Positions 9,397-22,490 of a stretch of DNA of 64,000 bases are shown in pieces. The translations under genes were made by a program, and so were the position numbers. Numbering within the stretch: position 1 is the first letter of the stretch; each line of letters starts with the position of its first letter. This DNA is from Prochlorococcus sp. AG-402-O21 (GTDB lineage Bacteria; Cyanobacteriota; Cyanobacteriia; PCC-6307; Cyanobiaceae): contig QCIZ01000001.1 in NCBI GenBank assembly GCA_003216375.1, positions 158,370 to 222,369 on the forward strand, given 5' to 3'. Below the pieces are notes generated by a model, which made no database searches, was not told where the DNA came from, and was given only the letters and a program-made list of their open reading frames with translations.

Positions 9397-11367
9397 ATGA
9401 TTACCAAACAATCTTCAAATGAAAGTTTTGACGTAATTGTTGTAGGAGGCGGTCATGCAGGCTGCGAGGCTGCACTGACTTCTGCAAGATTAGGATTGAA
9501 TACAGCTTTATTTACACTCAATTTAGATCGCATTGCATGGCAACCATGTAATCCTGCAGTAGGCGGACCAGCTAAAAGTCAATTAGTTCATGAGGTTGAC
9601 GCGCTAGGAGGGATCATCGGAAAATTAGCCGATTTAACAGCTCTTCAAAAAAGGGTCCTTAACGCAAGCAGAGGGCCTGCAGTTCGAGCATTGAGAGCAC
9701 AAACAGATAAGCGGTTATATGCGTATGAAATGCTAAAAATCCTTCAAAACACTCCCAATTTAAAGATTAGAGAGGCAATGGTTACTGGGCTAGAAATTGA
9801 ACATTATCCCAATCAGATTGAAAAAAACACACCAGAAATTCAAGAAAGAATTGGATTTATAAAGGGAATTAAAACCTATTTTGGAAGCGTTTTTCATGCA
9901 AAAGCAGTTGTACTTACAACAGGAACCTTTTTAGGAGGCAGAATTTGGATTGGCAATCAATCTATGAGCGCAGGTCGAGCAGGAGAGCAGGCCTCTGAAG
10001 GGTTAACTGAAGAATTGCAAAAGTTAGGCTTTACTATTGATCGTTTAAAAACTGGAACCCCTGCTCGCGTCGATAGAAGAACTATTGATCTTGACTCCCT
10101 AGATGAGCAATTGAGTGATGCTTCAGATAAATTCTTTTCGTTTGATCCTCTTTCTTGGAAAAGTGGGGAGCAAATGAGTTGTCATATCACGAGAACAACA
10201 TCAAAAACTCACCAACTTATTAAAAATAATCTTCATTTAACTCCTATTTATGGAGGTTTTATTGATAGTAAAGGTCCAAGATATTGCCCATCAATTGAAG
10301 ATAAAATTGTACGTTTTGCTGACAAAGATTCACACCAGATTTTCTTAGAGCCCGAAGGTAGAGATACTCCAGAAATGTATGTACAAGGTTTTTCAACTGG
10401 ACTGCCCGAAAACTTACAATTAGAACTTTTAAGGACTCTACCAGGCTTGCAAAATTGCGTAATGCTTCGACCTGCTTATGCAGTTGAATATGATTATATT
10501 CCAGCCACACAATTAGAAGCAACACTAGAGACAAAAAGAATAAGTGGTTTATTTAGCGCAGGGCAACTAAATGGAACAACAGGATACGAAGAAGCAGCTG
10601 CACAAGGTTTAGTAGCAGGGTTAAATGCTGCACGGTTAGCAAACAATAAAGAAGGGTTTATTTTTGAAAGAGAGAGTAGTTATATAGGAACTATGATTGA
10701 TGATTTAGTTACAAAAGATTTAAAAGAACCATATAGAGTATTAACTAGTAGAAGTGAATATCGATTAATTTTAAGAGGTGATAACGCAGACAGAAGACTA
10801 ACTCCTGTGGGTTATCAATTAGGTTTAATTGATGAAAGAAGGTGGAAAATTTTTAATACTAAACAAAATTTGATCGATCAAGAGAAAAAAAGATTAGAAA
10901 AAGAGCGCATTAAAGAAAGTGATCAATGTGCAAAAGAAATATATTCCTCAACTGGAACTGCTATTAAAGGTTCAATAACACTAGCAAATTTCCTGAGAAG
11001 AACAAATATTCACTATAAAGACCTAGTTAATTATAATTTAGCAACTAAAATTATTCCTTTAGATGTTGAAGAAGGAGTTGAGATAGATATTAAGTACACT
11101 GGTTATTTAGAAAGGCAGAAAGCTCAAATAAATCAATTAAAACAACAAAGTAAAAAGTTATTGCCAAAAAATTTAAATTACAATGACATAGAAACACTAT
11201 CTAAAGAAGCCAGGGAAAAATTAACAATTTCTCAGCCCAAAAGCCTTGGGCATGCTGCTCAACTACCAGGAGTAAGCAAAGCTGATCTCACGGCACTTCT
11301 GGTATGGTTAAAAATAGAGCAAATGAAAAAAGCTGAAAGAAAAGATTCACTTCAAATCAAAAGTTGA
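9397..11367 (+). CDS. mnmG: tRNA uridine-5-carboxymethylaminomethyl modification enzyme MnmG (GidA)
   Basis: With MnmE, this flavoprotein installs cmnm5 at U34 of several tRNAs. The 656 residues from the ATG at 9397 (a TTG lies one codon upstream) begin with the FAD-binding loop [12 protein letters not shown]. The GidA signatures [17 protein letters not shown] and [16 protein letters not shown] follow, and the C-terminal helical MnmE-binding domain is present. The stop overlaps the likely TTG start of the next gene by four bases. Confidence 0.97.
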   Translation: MITKQSSNESFDVIVVGGGHAGCEAALTSARLGLNTALFTLNLDRIAWQPCNPAVGGPAKSQLVHEVDALGGIIGKLADLTALQKRVLNASRGPAVRALRAQTDKRLYAYEMLKILQNTPNLKIREAMVTGLEIEHYPNQIEKNTPEIQERIGFIKGIKTYFGSVFHAKAVVLTTGTFLGGRIWIGNQSMSAGRAGEQASEGLTEELQKLGFTIDRLKTGTPARVDRRTIDLDSLDEQLSDASDKFFSFDPLSWKSGEQMSCHITRTTSKTHQLIKNNLHLTPIYGGFIDSKGPRYCPSIEDKIVRFADKDSHQIFLEPEGRDTPEMYVQGFSTGLPENLQLELLRTLPGLQNCVMLRPAYAVEYDYIPATQLEATLETKRISGLFSAGQLNGTTGYEEAAAQGLVAGLNAARLANNKEGFIFERESSYIGTMIDDLVTKDLKEPYRVLTSRSEYRLILRGDNADRRLTPVGYQLGLIDERRWKIFNTKQNLIDQEKKRLEKERIKESDQCAKEIYSSTGTAIKGSITLANFLRRTNIHYKDLVNYNLATKIIPLDVEEGVEIDIKYTGYLERQKAQINQLKQQSKKLLPKNLNYNDIETLSKEAREKLTISQPKSLGHAAQLPGVSKADLTALLVWLKIEQMKKAERKDSLQIKS

Positions 11368-11960
11368 TAACAGTGAATTCACGTCAATCTCAATTACCTT
11401 CTCCTGAAGTGATTTGGAAAGCATCGAAAGAAAGTGTTCTTTCAGGGAAGGGAAATCATAAGCTCTCTGGAGCTTGGCAGTTAATGCTCTTGGGTGACGG
11501 CAGCCCAACAAGACATCTAAAACTATTAACAGGTCATGAAGTTGCCATAAAGGTTATTTCAATGGAAACAGAAAATAATAATGAAATTGGTGTACCAGAA
11601 GAAGTCAATGAACTTGAGCCACCTTTAATAAGAAGGCAAGTTTGGCTGACATGCGGAGACTTAACCCTGGCATGGGCTGAAAGCTGGTGGAATTATCAAG
11701 AAGCCGAAAAACATCTGCAAAATAAGGATCAACCAATCTGGAAAAGCTTGACCCAAGGACGCTCAGAGCTTTTTAGAGAAGTTGACGGATTGGGATTAGT
11801 TAATGCTAATTGGCTGAAATACGAATTTAATGAAGATGGTCCCTTTTGGAGTAGGCATTATCGATTTTTTCGTCAACAAAAAGAATTAACTGTAATTAGA
11901 GAAGTTTTCAGCCCCAAACTAGAAAAATGGTTAGGCCCAATACCAAGAAAGGCTTTTTAA
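11364..11960 (+). CDS. Chorismate lyase-like protein (DUF98 / Ycf21 type)
   Basis: The 198-residue product resembles the chorismate lyase-like DUF98 family, which includes plastid Ycf21. Typical stretches are [16 protein letters not shown] (48-63), [10 protein letters not shown] and LAWAESWWN, followed by a second arginine/glutamate-containing core. In cyanobacteria this family is proposed to make 4-hydroxybenzoate, the precursor of the plastoquinone head group. The start is either the TTG at 11364, overlapping mnmG as TTGA, or the GTG at 11373; both give nearly the same protein. Translational coupling to mnmG is plausible. Confidence 0.72.
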   Translation: MITVNSRQSQLPSPEVIWKASKESVLSGKGNHKLSGAWQLMLLGDGSPTRHLKLLTGHEVAIKVISMETENNNEIGVPEEVNELEPPLIRRQVWLTCGDLTLAWAESWWNYQEAEKHLQNKDQPIWKSLTQGRSELFREVDGLGLVNANWLKYEFNEDGPFWSRHYRFFRQQKELTVIREVFSPKLEKWLGPIPRKAF

Positions 11961-11964
11961 AAAA

Positions 11965-12498
11965 CTAGTATTTTCTTCTACTAGATCTTGGTATGTTTTT
12001 TCTTCTATGAGTAGTTCGTTCATCTAGAAAAGAATCGTTTAAATCGGGTACATTTTTCTTAATTAAATTATCTTTTCTTTCCCACTTATTTAATTTAAAA
12101 GATTGATCATCTGGCCATTCATCAAGTGCATCTGAATTGCTACTCCTTCGTTCAATCTGAGGTGGTAAAGCTTTAGGAGCTCTTAAGGAAATAGCACTTA
12201 AGGGTCTTTTTCTATTGTTTATGTTTTCTTGAAGAGGTTCATCATCTAAATCTTCATTATCCAACCAATCGTCATCATCCTCAAAAAACCAATCAATTTT
12301 TTCTTCCACCCAACGACCAACTTTATCGAAATTTGCTGAAGTCTCTTTATCTTGCCACCCTCCCCTTCTTTGACCAGGGCGATTACCTGCAACACCATCT
12401 ACAACTTGTTTTCCAGTTTGTATCCATTGATCCATTCTGCGATCAAGGGGCGCTCGAGATCGCTGACGATTTTGATTCCGATTGTTGTATGGGCTCAT
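11965..12498 (-). CDS. Hypothetical protein, basic N-terminus and acidic centre (177 aa)
   Basis: This frame converges with the preceding gene, leaving four bases between stops. The N-terminal 50 residues are rich in Arg, Asn and Gln and look disordered (NNRNQNRQRSR). Residues about 60-90 are strongly acidic with tryptophans (VEEKIDWFFEDDDDWLDNED), and the C-terminus is basic again (RTTHRRKNIPRSSRRKY). Such charge patterning suggests a flexible nucleic-acid or protein-interacting factor, but I recognise no domain. Confidence 0.6.
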   Translation of the reverse strand: MSPYNNRNQNRQRSRAPLDRRMDQWIQTGKQVVDGVAGNRPGQRRGGWQDKETSANFDKVGRWVEEKIDWFFEDDDDWLDNEDLDDEPLQENINNRKRPLSAISLRAPKALPPQIERRSSNSDALDEWPDDQSFKLNKWERKDNLIKKNVPDLNDSFLDERTTHRRKNIPRSSRRKY

Positions 12499-12550
12499 CT
12501 TTTAAATTTAACGCTTTCAAACCAACAAGTGAATCACCGTAAAGATGAAA

Positions 12551-13102
12551 TTATTTATTACTTCTAGAAAAAGGTTGAAATTCAAGTACACATTTTTGAT
12601 CCCATCGACCACCAAAAAAATTGTTACAACAACTTCGACAGGCAGCACCTCTAACAATACGCCTATAGCTAAAAGTTCTCTCACATGAAGGGCAAGTTGC
12701 CGTCCATTTGGGGTTTTTTTTGGTTACGGGAAACGAATGGCGAACTGTTACTTGGAAATCCGTTTGAGCGGAATTGATCTCTGCCATACGTTGATGAAAA
12801 TTAGGCCCATGTGCTTCCTCAACTTTCAGAACGAGATCAATCCAGGCATGAATCATTTCGTGGCACAAGGTGCTCGTCAATGCTTTGTGGGGAAGATGTT
12901 CCAATACTGGTCTAGACAAAATTATTTCACTAGCTTTAACTCCGAAGAAATTCGTTTTACTTCTATAGATCCCAGCCGTGGTGCGCATGCGGCCATCACT
13001 CCAACGAAGAGAGACTCTGGGAAATCCATTCTCAAGCAAAGAGTTCTGAAAATATTGTCTGTTTAATTCAAGAAATAATGGTAAAACAGGTATTAAAGAC
13101 AT
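12551..13102 (-). CDS. SprT-like zinc metallopeptidase-fold protein
   Basis: The 183-residue product has the SprT-like signature HEMIHAW (about 81-87), an HExxH zinc-binding helix, after the segment KALTSTLC. A zinc ribbon follows with CPSCERTF and then CRSCC. This domain order is that of SprT/Spartan-like proteins; bacterial members are poorly characterised. It lies upstream of the acidic hypothetical on the same strand, 52 bases away. Confidence 0.82.
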   Translation of the reverse strand: MSLIPVLPLFLELNRQYFQNSLLENGFPRVSLRWSDGRMRTTAGIYRSKTNFFGVKASEIILSRPVLEHLPHKALTSTLCHEMIHAWIDLVLKVEEAHGPNFHQRMAEINSAQTDFQVTVRHSFPVTKKNPKWTATCPSCERTFSYRRIVRGAACRSCCNNFFGGRWDQKCVLEFQPFSRSNK

Positions 13103-13220
13103 TGATGCCGAGAACTCGTTAGCATTATTGCTCCGATAACATTCTGTCTAACTATCAATAACAAACAAGCTAATCTCATGGCTAATAAGTCAGAATATTT
13201 AACTAAACGGAATTAAAAAA

Positions 13221-13643
13221 ATGGATAGTGCTCTTATCAAAGCAATTGGATTAAAAGCTCTCTTGGTTGGAGTTGGCGCACTTCTCCTTTTTTGGACTTT
13301 TAACGCAATCAAACTCGTAATAAGCGCTAGAGGCATTAATCCTCTTGTTAAAAAGTTTTTTGATCAGATTGCAGCTGGCCGAATAGATGGGGCTTATAGA
13401 CTTACAACAAAAGCTTATAAATCACATGTCAATAGACAAGACTTCATCAAATTTTTGGGTAGCTTGCAATTAAATCGATATAGAAACTTGAAGTCAGGTC
13501 GACCAAGAATAGAAGACAATCAAATATTGCTCACATTAAGCTTGAAATCAGAAGATAAGAAAAATGAAATGCCTCTGGACTTTACTTTTATTAAAATAAA
13601 CGAAAATTGGCAAATAGATCGTATTGCGAAAGCCAATACATAA
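13221..13643 (+). CDS. Membrane-anchored hypothetical protein with an NTF2-like domain
   Basis: The 140-residue product has one N-terminal hydrophobic segment (about 11-32), likely a membrane anchor. A soluble domain follows: FFDQIAAGRIDGAYRLTTKAYK and, at the end, FTFIKINENWQIDRI. That layout resembles DUF4864/DUF4878-type NTF2-like domains. The resemblance is by eye and no ligand is known. It precedes ligA by 18 bases and may be co-transcribed with it. Confidence 0.6.
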   Translation: MDSALIKAIGLKALLVGVGALLLFWTFNAIKLVISARGINPLVKKFFDQIAAGRIDGAYRLTTKAYKSHVNRQDFIKFLGSLQLNRYRNLKSGRPRIEDNQILLTLSLKSEDKKNEMPLDFTFIKINENWQIDRIAKANT

Positions 13644-13658
13644 TGAAGCGAAATGTGA

Positions 13659-15734
<2,076 letters not shown>

Positions 15735-15753
15735 AAATGATTAAAATTTAAAA

Positions 15754-15912
15754 ATGGATAAGAATCCAATCTTTTCTTTAATCAAAACAGAATGTGGACG
15801 CGCAAAATATGAAATGCTTGCTTCTAAAAAAGGTATTTTTAATCGTATAAGACTTTATTGGTTTATCGTATTTGCAGTGATTGAAGATTGGAATTTAAAA
15901 GCTGATGATTAA
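15754..15912 (+). CDS. Very small hypothetical protein (52 aa)
   Basis: An ATG-started frame of 52 codons begins 19 bases after ligA and ends at TAA 15910-15912, just before the convergent TVP38 gene. The product starts MDKNPIFSLIKTECGRAKYE and ends VFAVIEDWNLKADD, with a hydrophobic stretch (RLYWFIVFAVI) in the second half. No family is recognised. It fills the gap exactly and keeps normal codon use, which argues for a real gene. Confidence 0.5.
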   Translation: MDKNPIFSLIKTECGRAKYEMLASKKGIFNRIRLYWFIVFAVIEDWNLKADD

Positions 15913-15917
15913 TCTAG

Positions 15918-16532
15918 TTATTGAGAATCCTGATTGAGTTTTCTTGTTGAACGTAAAACTAAAATAACAACTAAAATAGTCGATAAAATACTAATTAAGC
16001 TCGAAATAAATGAACTAGCATCAGATCTTCCTGAGAGTACTTCACCAAAATTTGAAACTTTAAGTGCTAAGGAACCTAGGCTGCAATATAAAATTGTGCC
16101 AGGTAATATACCAATCATTCCAAGAGTAAAATCACGAACTTTTACCTCACTCAAGCCATATGTAAAATTAAGTAAGCCAAATGGAAAAAGAGGAGAAAGT
16201 CGTGTGAGAAGAATGACTTTGAGACCCTCACGTTTAACAGCTTTCTCCATTATTTGAACTTTTGGAAAATTGGAGACCTTTTTTCGAGCCCATTCTTTTA
16301 AAAAAGTTCTCCCTAAATAAAAAGTTAGATGAGCTCCAATAAAAGCTGCCACAAAAACCACCGAACTTCCAAGCCAGGTGCCATAAAGAAAGCCAGACAA
16401 CATGGAAAGCCATGAGCCTGGTAACAAACAAGTCACCCAAAAAACATACACCAAAGCAAAAACCAAAATTCCAAAAGAGCTACTTAAAAAAGGAATGAAA
16501 TTATTAACCAGAGTTTCTAAGTTGTTAGACAT
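15918..16532 (-). CDS. TVP38/TMEM64 (DedA-like, VTT domain) membrane protein
   Basis: The 204-residue integral membrane protein has about five hydrophobic segments. It carries the VTT-domain signature: LPGSWLSMLSGFLYGTWLGS, then GAHLTFYLGR and later LTRLSPLFPFGLLNFTYGL. Relatives are implicated in lipid scrambling or membrane homeostasis, without an assigned substrate here. It lies directly downstream of valS on the same strand (12-base gap). Confidence 0.82.
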   Translation of the reverse strand: MSNNLETLVNNFIPFLSSSFGILVFALVYVFWVTCLLPGSWLSMLSGFLYGTWLGSSVVFVAAFIGAHLTFYLGRTFLKEWARKKVSNFPKVQIMEKAVKREGLKVILLTRLSPLFPFGLLNFTYGLSEVKVRDFTLGMIGILPGTILYCSLGSLALKVSNFGEVLSGRSDASSFISSLISILSTILVVILVLRSTRKLNQDSQ

Positions 16533-16544
16533 AGTTTAGAAAGA

Positions 16545-19346
16545 TTAATCCAATCCCATTAGACGTTCTTTAACTAGACGTACTTGAGCTTCTGAATCCG
16601 TTAAGTTTGCTCTGCATTCTTCAACAACCTCTTTGGGAGCTTTATCAACAAAATTCTTATTCGCTAAACGTCCAGCAAGACTTTCAATTTCTTTTTGTGC
16701 TTTATTTAAATCTTTTTCTAGCCTGGATCGTAATGAAGGTATATCTATCAATCCTTCAATAGGCAACACTACCTCAAGCTCTCCACTTACTCCTGCTAAA
16801 GCTTTAATTGAAGGTAATGACTTTGCTTGCTCTGGAGATAATATCTGTACTTCCTTAGCCTTGGTCAAAACAGCAATATCATTGATTGATGTTGTTAGTG
16901 TTTTTTGTAAGACCTCCTTACCAGAAACCAACATGACAGGAACTTTTTGAGAGGGTTTCAACCCAGCAACTGCTCTTAGATTGCGAATCAATCTGATAGA
17001 TGCAAATAAATCAGAGAAAGAACTTTCTAAATCTAGATTCAAGTCTTGTTCATTTGATTTGGGCCAAGGTTGCAAAGCTAAAAATTGATCCTCATCTAAA
17101 CCTGTTAATCCATGCCAAAGCTCCTCTGTCAAATGAGGCATTAGAGGATGAAGCATAATCAAAAGATCGCTTAGAACTTTGTATAAAACACTTTTCGCTA
17201 TTTTTCGATCTAATAATTCATCAGAAGAAAGATTTTCTGAATTATTCAATCGTCGTTTAATTAATTCTAAATACCAATCACAAAAATCATTCCAAGCAAA
17301 TTCATATAATCCCTTAGCGGCCTCTCCAAGAGCATAATTTTCATATCGATTAGCAGTCTCATGATTGACTCGTGCAAGTCTTGATAAAATCCACCTGTCT
17401 GATAATTGCAACTTAGAAGAATCGTATTTCTCCAAGTTTTCATAATCTTGATCTTCAAGATTAATAAGAGCAAACCTAGTTGCATTCCAGAGCTTATTAG
17501 CAAAATTTCTAGAGGCCTCAACCGTTGCTGATGTTTGATTTTTACGATCAAAGTCAAGACGTATATCTTGGCCCGCACCTGCAACTTCACGAACAAGAGC
17601 AAACCTCAAAGCATCTGTTCCATATCTTTCTATTAGTAATAAAGGATCAATGCCATTCCCAGCACTTTTACTCATCTTTCTGTTCTGTTCATCTCTAACA
17701 AGTCCGTGAATATAGACGTCAGCAAATGGCATCTGCTCCGTAAAGACACCAGCCATCATTGTCATCCTGGCCACCCAAAAGAAAATAATGTCAAAGCCAG
17801 TAACCAAAGTGTTCGTGGGATACCAACGTTGAAAATCAGGATGGGATTCATCAGGCCAACCTAATGTAGAGAAAGGCCATAATCCGCTGGAAAACCATGT
17901 ATCTAGCACATCTTCATCTTGCTCAATTTTAACTGAATCTCCATATTTTTCTCGTGCTAATTTCTTCGCTTCATCTTCTGTTCGAGCAACAATGTACGGC
18001 GTTTCATTAACAACTTTATTATCTGTTTGACTAATTACAAACCAAGCCGGAATGCGATGTCCCCACCAAAGTTGTCTACTAATACACCAATCTCTAATAT
18101 CAGTTAACCAATCACGATAAACTTTCGACCATCTATTAGGAATAAATTTCGGTTGTCCTTTCTCAAAAAATTCAGAACAACTACTAGAGAGAGGATCCAT
18201 TTTCACAAACCACTGAGTTGACAGCAATGGTTCTACTGGTACTTTTCCTCTGTCAGAGAAAGGCACACTATGTTTGTAAGCTTCTATTTTGGTTAACAGA
18301 CCAATCTCCTTTAAAGAATCAATAACAGCTTCACGAGCTTCAAAACGATCCAAGCCTTCAAATTGACCTGCATTGTGATTCATTGTTCCTTTTTTAGTCA
18401 TGACTGTTATTTGAGGTAGGTCATGTCTCTGACCTATCTCAAAATCATTAGGGTCATGAGCTGGAGTGACTTTGACACATCCAGTTCCAAAATCTTTATC
18501 TACATGAGGGTCTCCAATAATTGGAATGGTTCTGCCAACTAAAGGCAAAGTAAGTTTCTCCCCTATGAGATCTTTATACCTTTCATCTGATGGGTTCACA
18601 GCAACTGCGACATCACCAAGCATCGTCTCAGGACGTGTAGTCGCTACTTCTAAGTAACTAATTTGTTTCGCACTTGATACAGATGATGTGACTAAGGGAT
18701 ATCTAAAATGCCATAGATGTCCATCTAATTCTTTCATTTCAACTTCTAAATCACTCACAGCTGAACCAGAGGCAGGACACCAATTCACTAAATATTCTCC
18801 TCGATATATCAATCCCTTTTCATGTAAACGAACAAATGCCTCAGAAACAGCTTTACTCAGCCCCTCATCCAATGTAAATCTCTCTCTGCTCCAGTCTACG
18901 GAATATCCCAAACGCTTTAATTGATCAACAATTCTTCCACCACTTTTTTCTTTCCACTCCCAAGCTTTTTCCAAAAAAGAAGCTCTACCAAGATCACGAC
19001 GATTTTTGCCTTCTTTCTTAAGTTGTCTCTCGAGAATAGTTTGAACCGCAATTGAAGCATGATCTGTTCCTGGAAGGCAGAGAACATTCTTTCCTTTTAA
19101 TCTCTTATACCTGACAACTGTATCGATTAAGGCAGTATTAAAAGCATGCCCCATATGCAAACTACCTGTGACATTTGGAGGAGGAATAACTACGGAGAAT
19201 GGGTCTCCAGGGGCTGATGGATCAGGTTTAAAAGCTCCTTTTTCTTCCCAAGCTTTCTGCCAGCGATTTTCAGTACCAACTGGGTCATATGTTTTAGGAA
19301 GCCCTGAGGCTTCAGATAATTTTGTAGTTTTTGCCCGCTCTATCAC
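16545..19346 (-). CDS. valS: Valyl-tRNA synthetase
   Basis: This 933-residue class I synthetase charges tRNA-Val. The HIGH motif is GSLHMGHAF and the KMSKS motif is [14 protein letters not shown]1 editing domain lies between them, followed by the anticodon-binding domain and a C-terminal coiled-coil ([22 protein letters not shown]). The start at 19346 is GTG. The only tRNA in the window is tRNA-Val, about 1.2 kb away. Confidence 0.98.
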   Translation of the reverse strand: MIERAKTTKLSEASGLPKTYDPVGTENRWQKAWEEKGAFKPDPSAPGDPFSVVIPPPNVTGSLHMGHAFNTALIDTVVRYKRLKGKNVLCLPGTDHASIAVQTILERQLKKEGKNRRDLGRASFLEKAWEWKEKSGGRIVDQLKRLGYSVDWSRERFTLDEGLSKAVSEAFVRLHEKGLIYRGEYLVNWCPASGSAVSDLEVEMKELDGHLWHFRYPLVTSSVSSAKQISYLEVATTRPETMLGDVAVAVNPSDERYKDLIGEKLTLPLVGRTIPIIGDPHVDKDFGTGCVKVTPAHDPNDFEIGQRHDLPQITVMTKKGTMNHNAGQFEGLDRFEAREAVIDSLKEIGLLTKIEAYKHSVPFSDRGKVPVEPLLSTQWFVKMDPLSSSCSEFFEKGQPKFIPNRWSKVYRDWLTDIRDWCISRQLWWGHRIPAWFVISQTDNKVVNETPYIVARTEDEAKKLAREKYGDSVKIEQDEDVLDTWFSSGLWPFSTLGWPDESHPDFQRWYPTNTLVTGFDIIFFWVARMTMMAGVFTEQMPFADVYIHGLVRDEQNRKMSKSAGNGIDPLLLIERYGTDALRFALVREVAGAGQDIRLDFDRKNQTSATVEASRNFANKLWNATRFALINLEDQDYENLEKYDSSKLQLSDRWILSRLARVNHETANRYENYALGEAAKGLYEFAWNDFCDWYLELIKRRLNNSENLSSDELLDRKIAKSVLYKVLSDLLIMLHPLMPHLTEELWHGLTGLDEDQFLALQPWPKSNEQDLNLDLESSFSDLFASIRLIRNLRAVAGLKPSQKVPVMLVSGKEVLQKTLTTSINDIAVLTKAKEVQILSPEQAKSLPSIKALAGVSGELEVVLPIEGLIDIPSLRSRLEKDLNKAQKEIESLAGRLANKNFVDKAPKEVVEECRANLTDSEAQVRLVKERLMGLD

Positions 19347-19420
19347 AGAAAAAAAAATGTGTTTAATTTAATTTACTCATTCCCGACAAAAGTTTTACAT
19401 CATTCTTGCTTTTCCTAAAT

Positions 19421-19885
19421 TCAAATGTCACTTTTCATGTTCCAAGGAATCGAAACTATTGAGTCATGCCTTTCCCATGCAGCCGAAGATAAAGAAACCT
19501 TGTCACTTAAACCGATCCTTTCTAAGGCTTGAACTACGTCATTATCATTAATCCTCTTATCTAAAGCTAGAGGCATAATCAAAACTTGCGCTTCTGCAGG
19601 ATCAGCCATCACATGTAATGACAAATCTTCTAAAGCTCTTTCAAAAAATATTTTTCTCATTCGACTTGTCAAAGGAGACCCCATAGCTTTAGCAAACATT
19701 TCCAGGCTTTCTTTTTCTCCAGAAAGCCCACAATTTAAACTTAACCAAATTAAAAATTTAGCCCAGCTATCTATGCTCCATAATGGCTGAAAGCTATCTC
19801 GCTTACTATAAATTAATTCCAGCAATGCGAACTCAAAGGCTTTTGCTTGAATAGACGTGCGAGATATTTGTTCCATAGAAGACAT
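19421..19885 (-). CDS. Cyanobacterial hypothetical protein (154 aa)
   Basis: From the ATG at 19885 (a TTG at 19894 is also in frame) the product has 154 residues. It is mostly helical, starting MSSMEQISRTSIQAKAFEFA and including FERALEDLSLHVMADPAEAQVLIMPL. There are no membrane segments or catalytic motifs. It diverges from the next gene with about 50 bases between starts. No function can be given. Confidence 0.55.
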   Translation of the reverse strand: MSSMEQISRTSIQAKAFEFALLELIYSKRDSFQPLWSIDSWAKFLIWLSLNCGLSGEKESLEMFAKAMGSPLTSRMRKIFFERALEDLSLHVMADPAEAQVLIMPLALDKRINDNDVVQALERIGLSDKVSLSSAAWERHDSIVSIPWNMKSDI

Positions 19886-19939
19886 TTTCTCCAACTACAG
19901 CCAAACTAGTGTTTATTGTTCGTTATCTGTTTATTTGTC

Positions 19940-20191
19940 ATGGATCTGAACGACCCTGAACTTGAGTTCTCCGATCTTGTTTACGCATATCAAAGCTGGG
20001 TCATCGCTGTAATCAACGATGAAAAATTAAATGGTAAAGAAAAGTTGCTTACAGAGGAAATATCCGATGATGCTTTAAATGCTATGAGATTCTTACCAGG
20101 TGAAGTAACTAGCGCAATTGAGACAAGTTTAGCTCGCGTCTATGAAGTTGATTCCGATGAGCTCTCTGAGATCTTGTTTCCTGAAGAATAA
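19940..20191 (+). CDS. Small acidic hypothetical protein (83 aa)
   Basis: The ATG at 19940 is preferred over an upstream TTG at 19916, giving 83 residues. The product is acidic and probably helical (LEFSDLVYAYQSWVIAVINDEKL), ending SDELSEILFPEE. I recall similar short proteins as conserved hypotheticals in marine cyanobacteria, without known role. Confidence 0.55.
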   Translation: MDLNDPELEFSDLVYAYQSWVIAVINDEKLNGKEKLLTEEISDDALNAMRFLPGEVTSAIETSLARVYEVDSDELSEILFPEE

Positions 20192-20218
20192 ATTCAATTC
20201 TATAAATGTTTTAAAAAC

Positions 20219-20569
20219 TTATTTAACTTTAGACAGTTTCCTAAAACCTGATCCACATGGAGAAGGTTCAGCCCCTTTTGGGGTGCTAATCAGAAATCCA
20301 CCTCCACTTAGATCACCAAAATAATTCAGCTTAAGACCTTGAAAAAATAGAATTTGATCTTGGCGAGCATACAAAGTAATCCCGTCAGCTCTAGCGAGTG
20401 GAACACCGTCGTTTTTCCCAGGTCTAATTCTGATAAATTTCCAACCCTCTCCACACTTATCATCCAACAAATCAATATGCATAACTCCAGGAGTTCCAGT
20501 AAAAGCAGCTTGCCTGTTTAACTCTGCGACTGCCGTTGCTGAAATTTTTAATCCAGGACCATTTTGCAT
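20219..20569 (-). CDS. IscA/HesB-like (A-type Fe-S carrier family) protein with altered cysteines
   Basis: The 116-residue product has the A-type carrier fold signature: LKISATAVAELNRQ at the N-terminus and a C-terminal CGSGF. Classical IscA/SufA proteins use three cysteines in a C...CxC pattern. Here Cys39 and Cys105 are present at the right spacing (66 residues), but the first member of the CxC pair is Ser103. A role in Fe-S cluster handling is likely by family, while cluster binding may differ from canonical members. It lies just upstream of tRNA-Val on the same strand. Confidence 0.7.
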   Translation of the reverse strand: MQNGPGLKISATAVAELNRQAAFTGTPGVMHIDLLDDKCGEGWKFIRIRPGKNDGVPLARADGITLYARQDQILFFQGLKLNYFGDLSGGGFLISTPKGAEPSPCGSGFRKLSKVK

Positions 20570-20588
20570 AAATCAAGAATAATTTAGA

Positions 20589-20660
<72 letters not shown>

Positions 20661-20800
20661 ATACAATTTTTAGTCCTTTGACTAATTCATTTACTTTATA
20701 CCTCAAGCTGCTCTGTTGTTGAGAATTAATCATAATTAGATCAACGATTCAAAAGAAATCGTTTCTGTGCTTAGTAACAGTTCTTTCAAGACAACTAGAA

Positions 20801-21613
20801 ATGACAAACACAAACCAAATAAATACAAAAGATAAAATGAATAAACTCCTTGAAGTAGTTTCAGACCTTCGAGATCCAATCAATGGTTGTCCTTGGGATC
20901 TCAAGCAAACTCATCTTTCGTTGATCCCATATGTTCTAGAAGAAGCCTATGAAGTTGCTCACGCAATACGAGAAGACAATCCTGATGAATTAAAAGAAGA
21001 ACTTGGAGATCTCTTACTACAAGTAATTTTGCATGCTCAAATAGCAAAAGAAAAAAACTTATTTGACATAACAGACGTCATTGACATCATCACTGAAAAA
21101 CTAATTCGAAGGCATCCACATGTATTTCAAAATAAAGCAAAAGTTAGTATCAAAGAAGTGGAGAACTCTTGGGAAAAAATCAAGAATAATGAAAAACCAT
21201 TAAATAATTCAAAAACCCCAATTAGTGACCAATTAAAATTAAAGATTAGACCACAACCTTCTACCAAAGCAGCACTAATTATCTCCAAAAAAGCTTCAAA
21301 AAATGGATTCGAATGGGAAGAAATGAATCAAATCTGGGATAAATTATATGAAGAATTAGAAGAATTAAAAGATGCATTAAAAGAAGAAAATACTTCCGAG
21401 GCTGAAGCTGAAATAGGAGACGTATTATTTACATTGATAAATATTGCAAGATGGAATAAAATATCAATAGAAGAGGGATTAGCAAAAACTAATAAAAGAT
21501 TCCTAGAAAGATTAACATACATAGAAAAAAATATAGATGGCGAATTACATTCCCAATCAAAAGAGAAATTAGAAAAATACTGGGAATTAGCGAAGATCAA
21601 TCTCAAGCATTAA
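20801..21613 (+). CDS. mazG: Nucleoside triphosphate pyrophosphohydrolase MazG
   Basis: The 270-residue protein has two MazG domains. The first carries CPWDLKQTH and [17 protein letters not shown]; the second carries EEIEELK-like acidic helices and [16 protein letters not shown]. These EExxD-type helices bind Mg and hydrolyse NTPs to NMP and PPi in house-cleaning. It lies 10 bases upstream of speE and may be co-transcribed with it. Confidence 0.93.
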   Translation: MTNTNQINTKDKMNKLLEVVSDLRDPINGCPWDLKQTHLSLIPYVLEEAYEVAHAIREDNPDELKEELGDLLLQVILHAQIAKEKNLFDITDVIDIITEKLIRRHPHVFQNKAKVSIKEVENSWEKIKNNEKPLNNSKTPISDQLKLKIRPQPSTKAALIISKKASKNGFEWEEMNQIWDKLYEELEELKDALKEENTSEAEAEIGDVLFTLINIARWNKISIEEGLAKTNKRFLERLTYIEKNIDGELHSQSKEKLEKYWELAKINLKH

Positions 21614-21623
21614 TATCATAATT

Positions 21624-22490
21624 ATGAACTACAAACTAAAAACAAGGTCAGAGTGGCTTGACGAGTATCATCAAGGCGTTAGATATGGACTACAGGGAAA
21701 ATTAATACTAGAAGAGTCTAGTCCTTTTCAAAAAATTACCATATATGAAAGCAAAAGATATGGGAAAGCACTATTACTAGATGATTGTTGGATGACTGCA
21801 GAAAAGTCTGAAAAGTGTTATCACGAATGTCTTGTTCATCCTGCCTTGTCTTGTTCTATACAAATAGATAATATTTTAATTATTGGAGGAGGTGATGGGG
21901 GTAGTGCAAGAGAATGTTTAAAATACAAAGAGGTTAAGTCTATCGACTTAATTGAAATTGATCTAAGAGTTATTGAATTAAGTCAAAAGTATTTACCTAC
22001 TATTGGAGGAAATGCATGGACTGATTCAAGATTGAATTTACAAATCAAGAATGGAATTGATTGGGTAAAGAATACAAAAGAGAATTCATATGATGTGATT
22101 ATTATTGATGGCGCAGATCCTATTGGACCGTCAAAAGAATTATTCAGCAATTCTTTTCTCAAAGATTGCAAACGAATACTTAAACCAGGAGGGGTTGTGG
22201 CAACACAAAGTGAATCTCCAGAGTCTTTTCAACAAATTCATATAAATATTGTCAAAGTTCTTCGTGAAATTTTTGACTACGCAGATCCAATGTATGGATC
22301 TGTATCTATATACCCAAGCGGTTTATGGAGCTGGACATTTGCATCTATGGAGAAGCCAAAATATATGCATCCAAAAAAAAGTCGTGTAAAAGAGATCTCC
22401 GAAAATTGTCAGGTTTGGAGTGAGCGATGGCAGCAAGGTGCATTTAACAGTATTCCTGCATTCATAGAAAGGGAGCTAGCAAAAACATGA
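21624..22490 (+). CDS. speE: Spermidine synthase (polyamine aminopropyltransferase)
   Basis: The 288-residue product has the aminopropyltransferase core: the SAM-type loop [16 protein letters not shown], the acidic [14 protein letters not shown], and [16 protein letters not shown], which holds the catalytic and product-binding acidic residues. It transfers an aminopropyl group from decarboxylated SAM to putrescine. Its stop overlaps the speB start by four bases (ATGA), so polyamine synthesis steps are coupled here. Confidence 0.95.
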   Translation: MNYKLKTRSEWLDEYHQGVRYGLQGKLILEESSPFQKITIYESKRYGKALLLDDCWMTAEKSEKCYHECLVHPALSCSIQIDNILIIGGGDGGSARECLKYKEVKSIDLIEIDLRVIELSQKYLPTIGGNAWTDSRLNLQIKNGIDWVKNTKENSYDVIIIDGADPIGPSKELFSNSFLKDCKRILKPGGVVATQSESPESFQQIHINIVKVLREIFDYADPMYGSVSIYPSGLWSWTFASMEKPKYMHPKKSRVKEISENCQVWSERWQQGAFNSIPAFIERELAKT

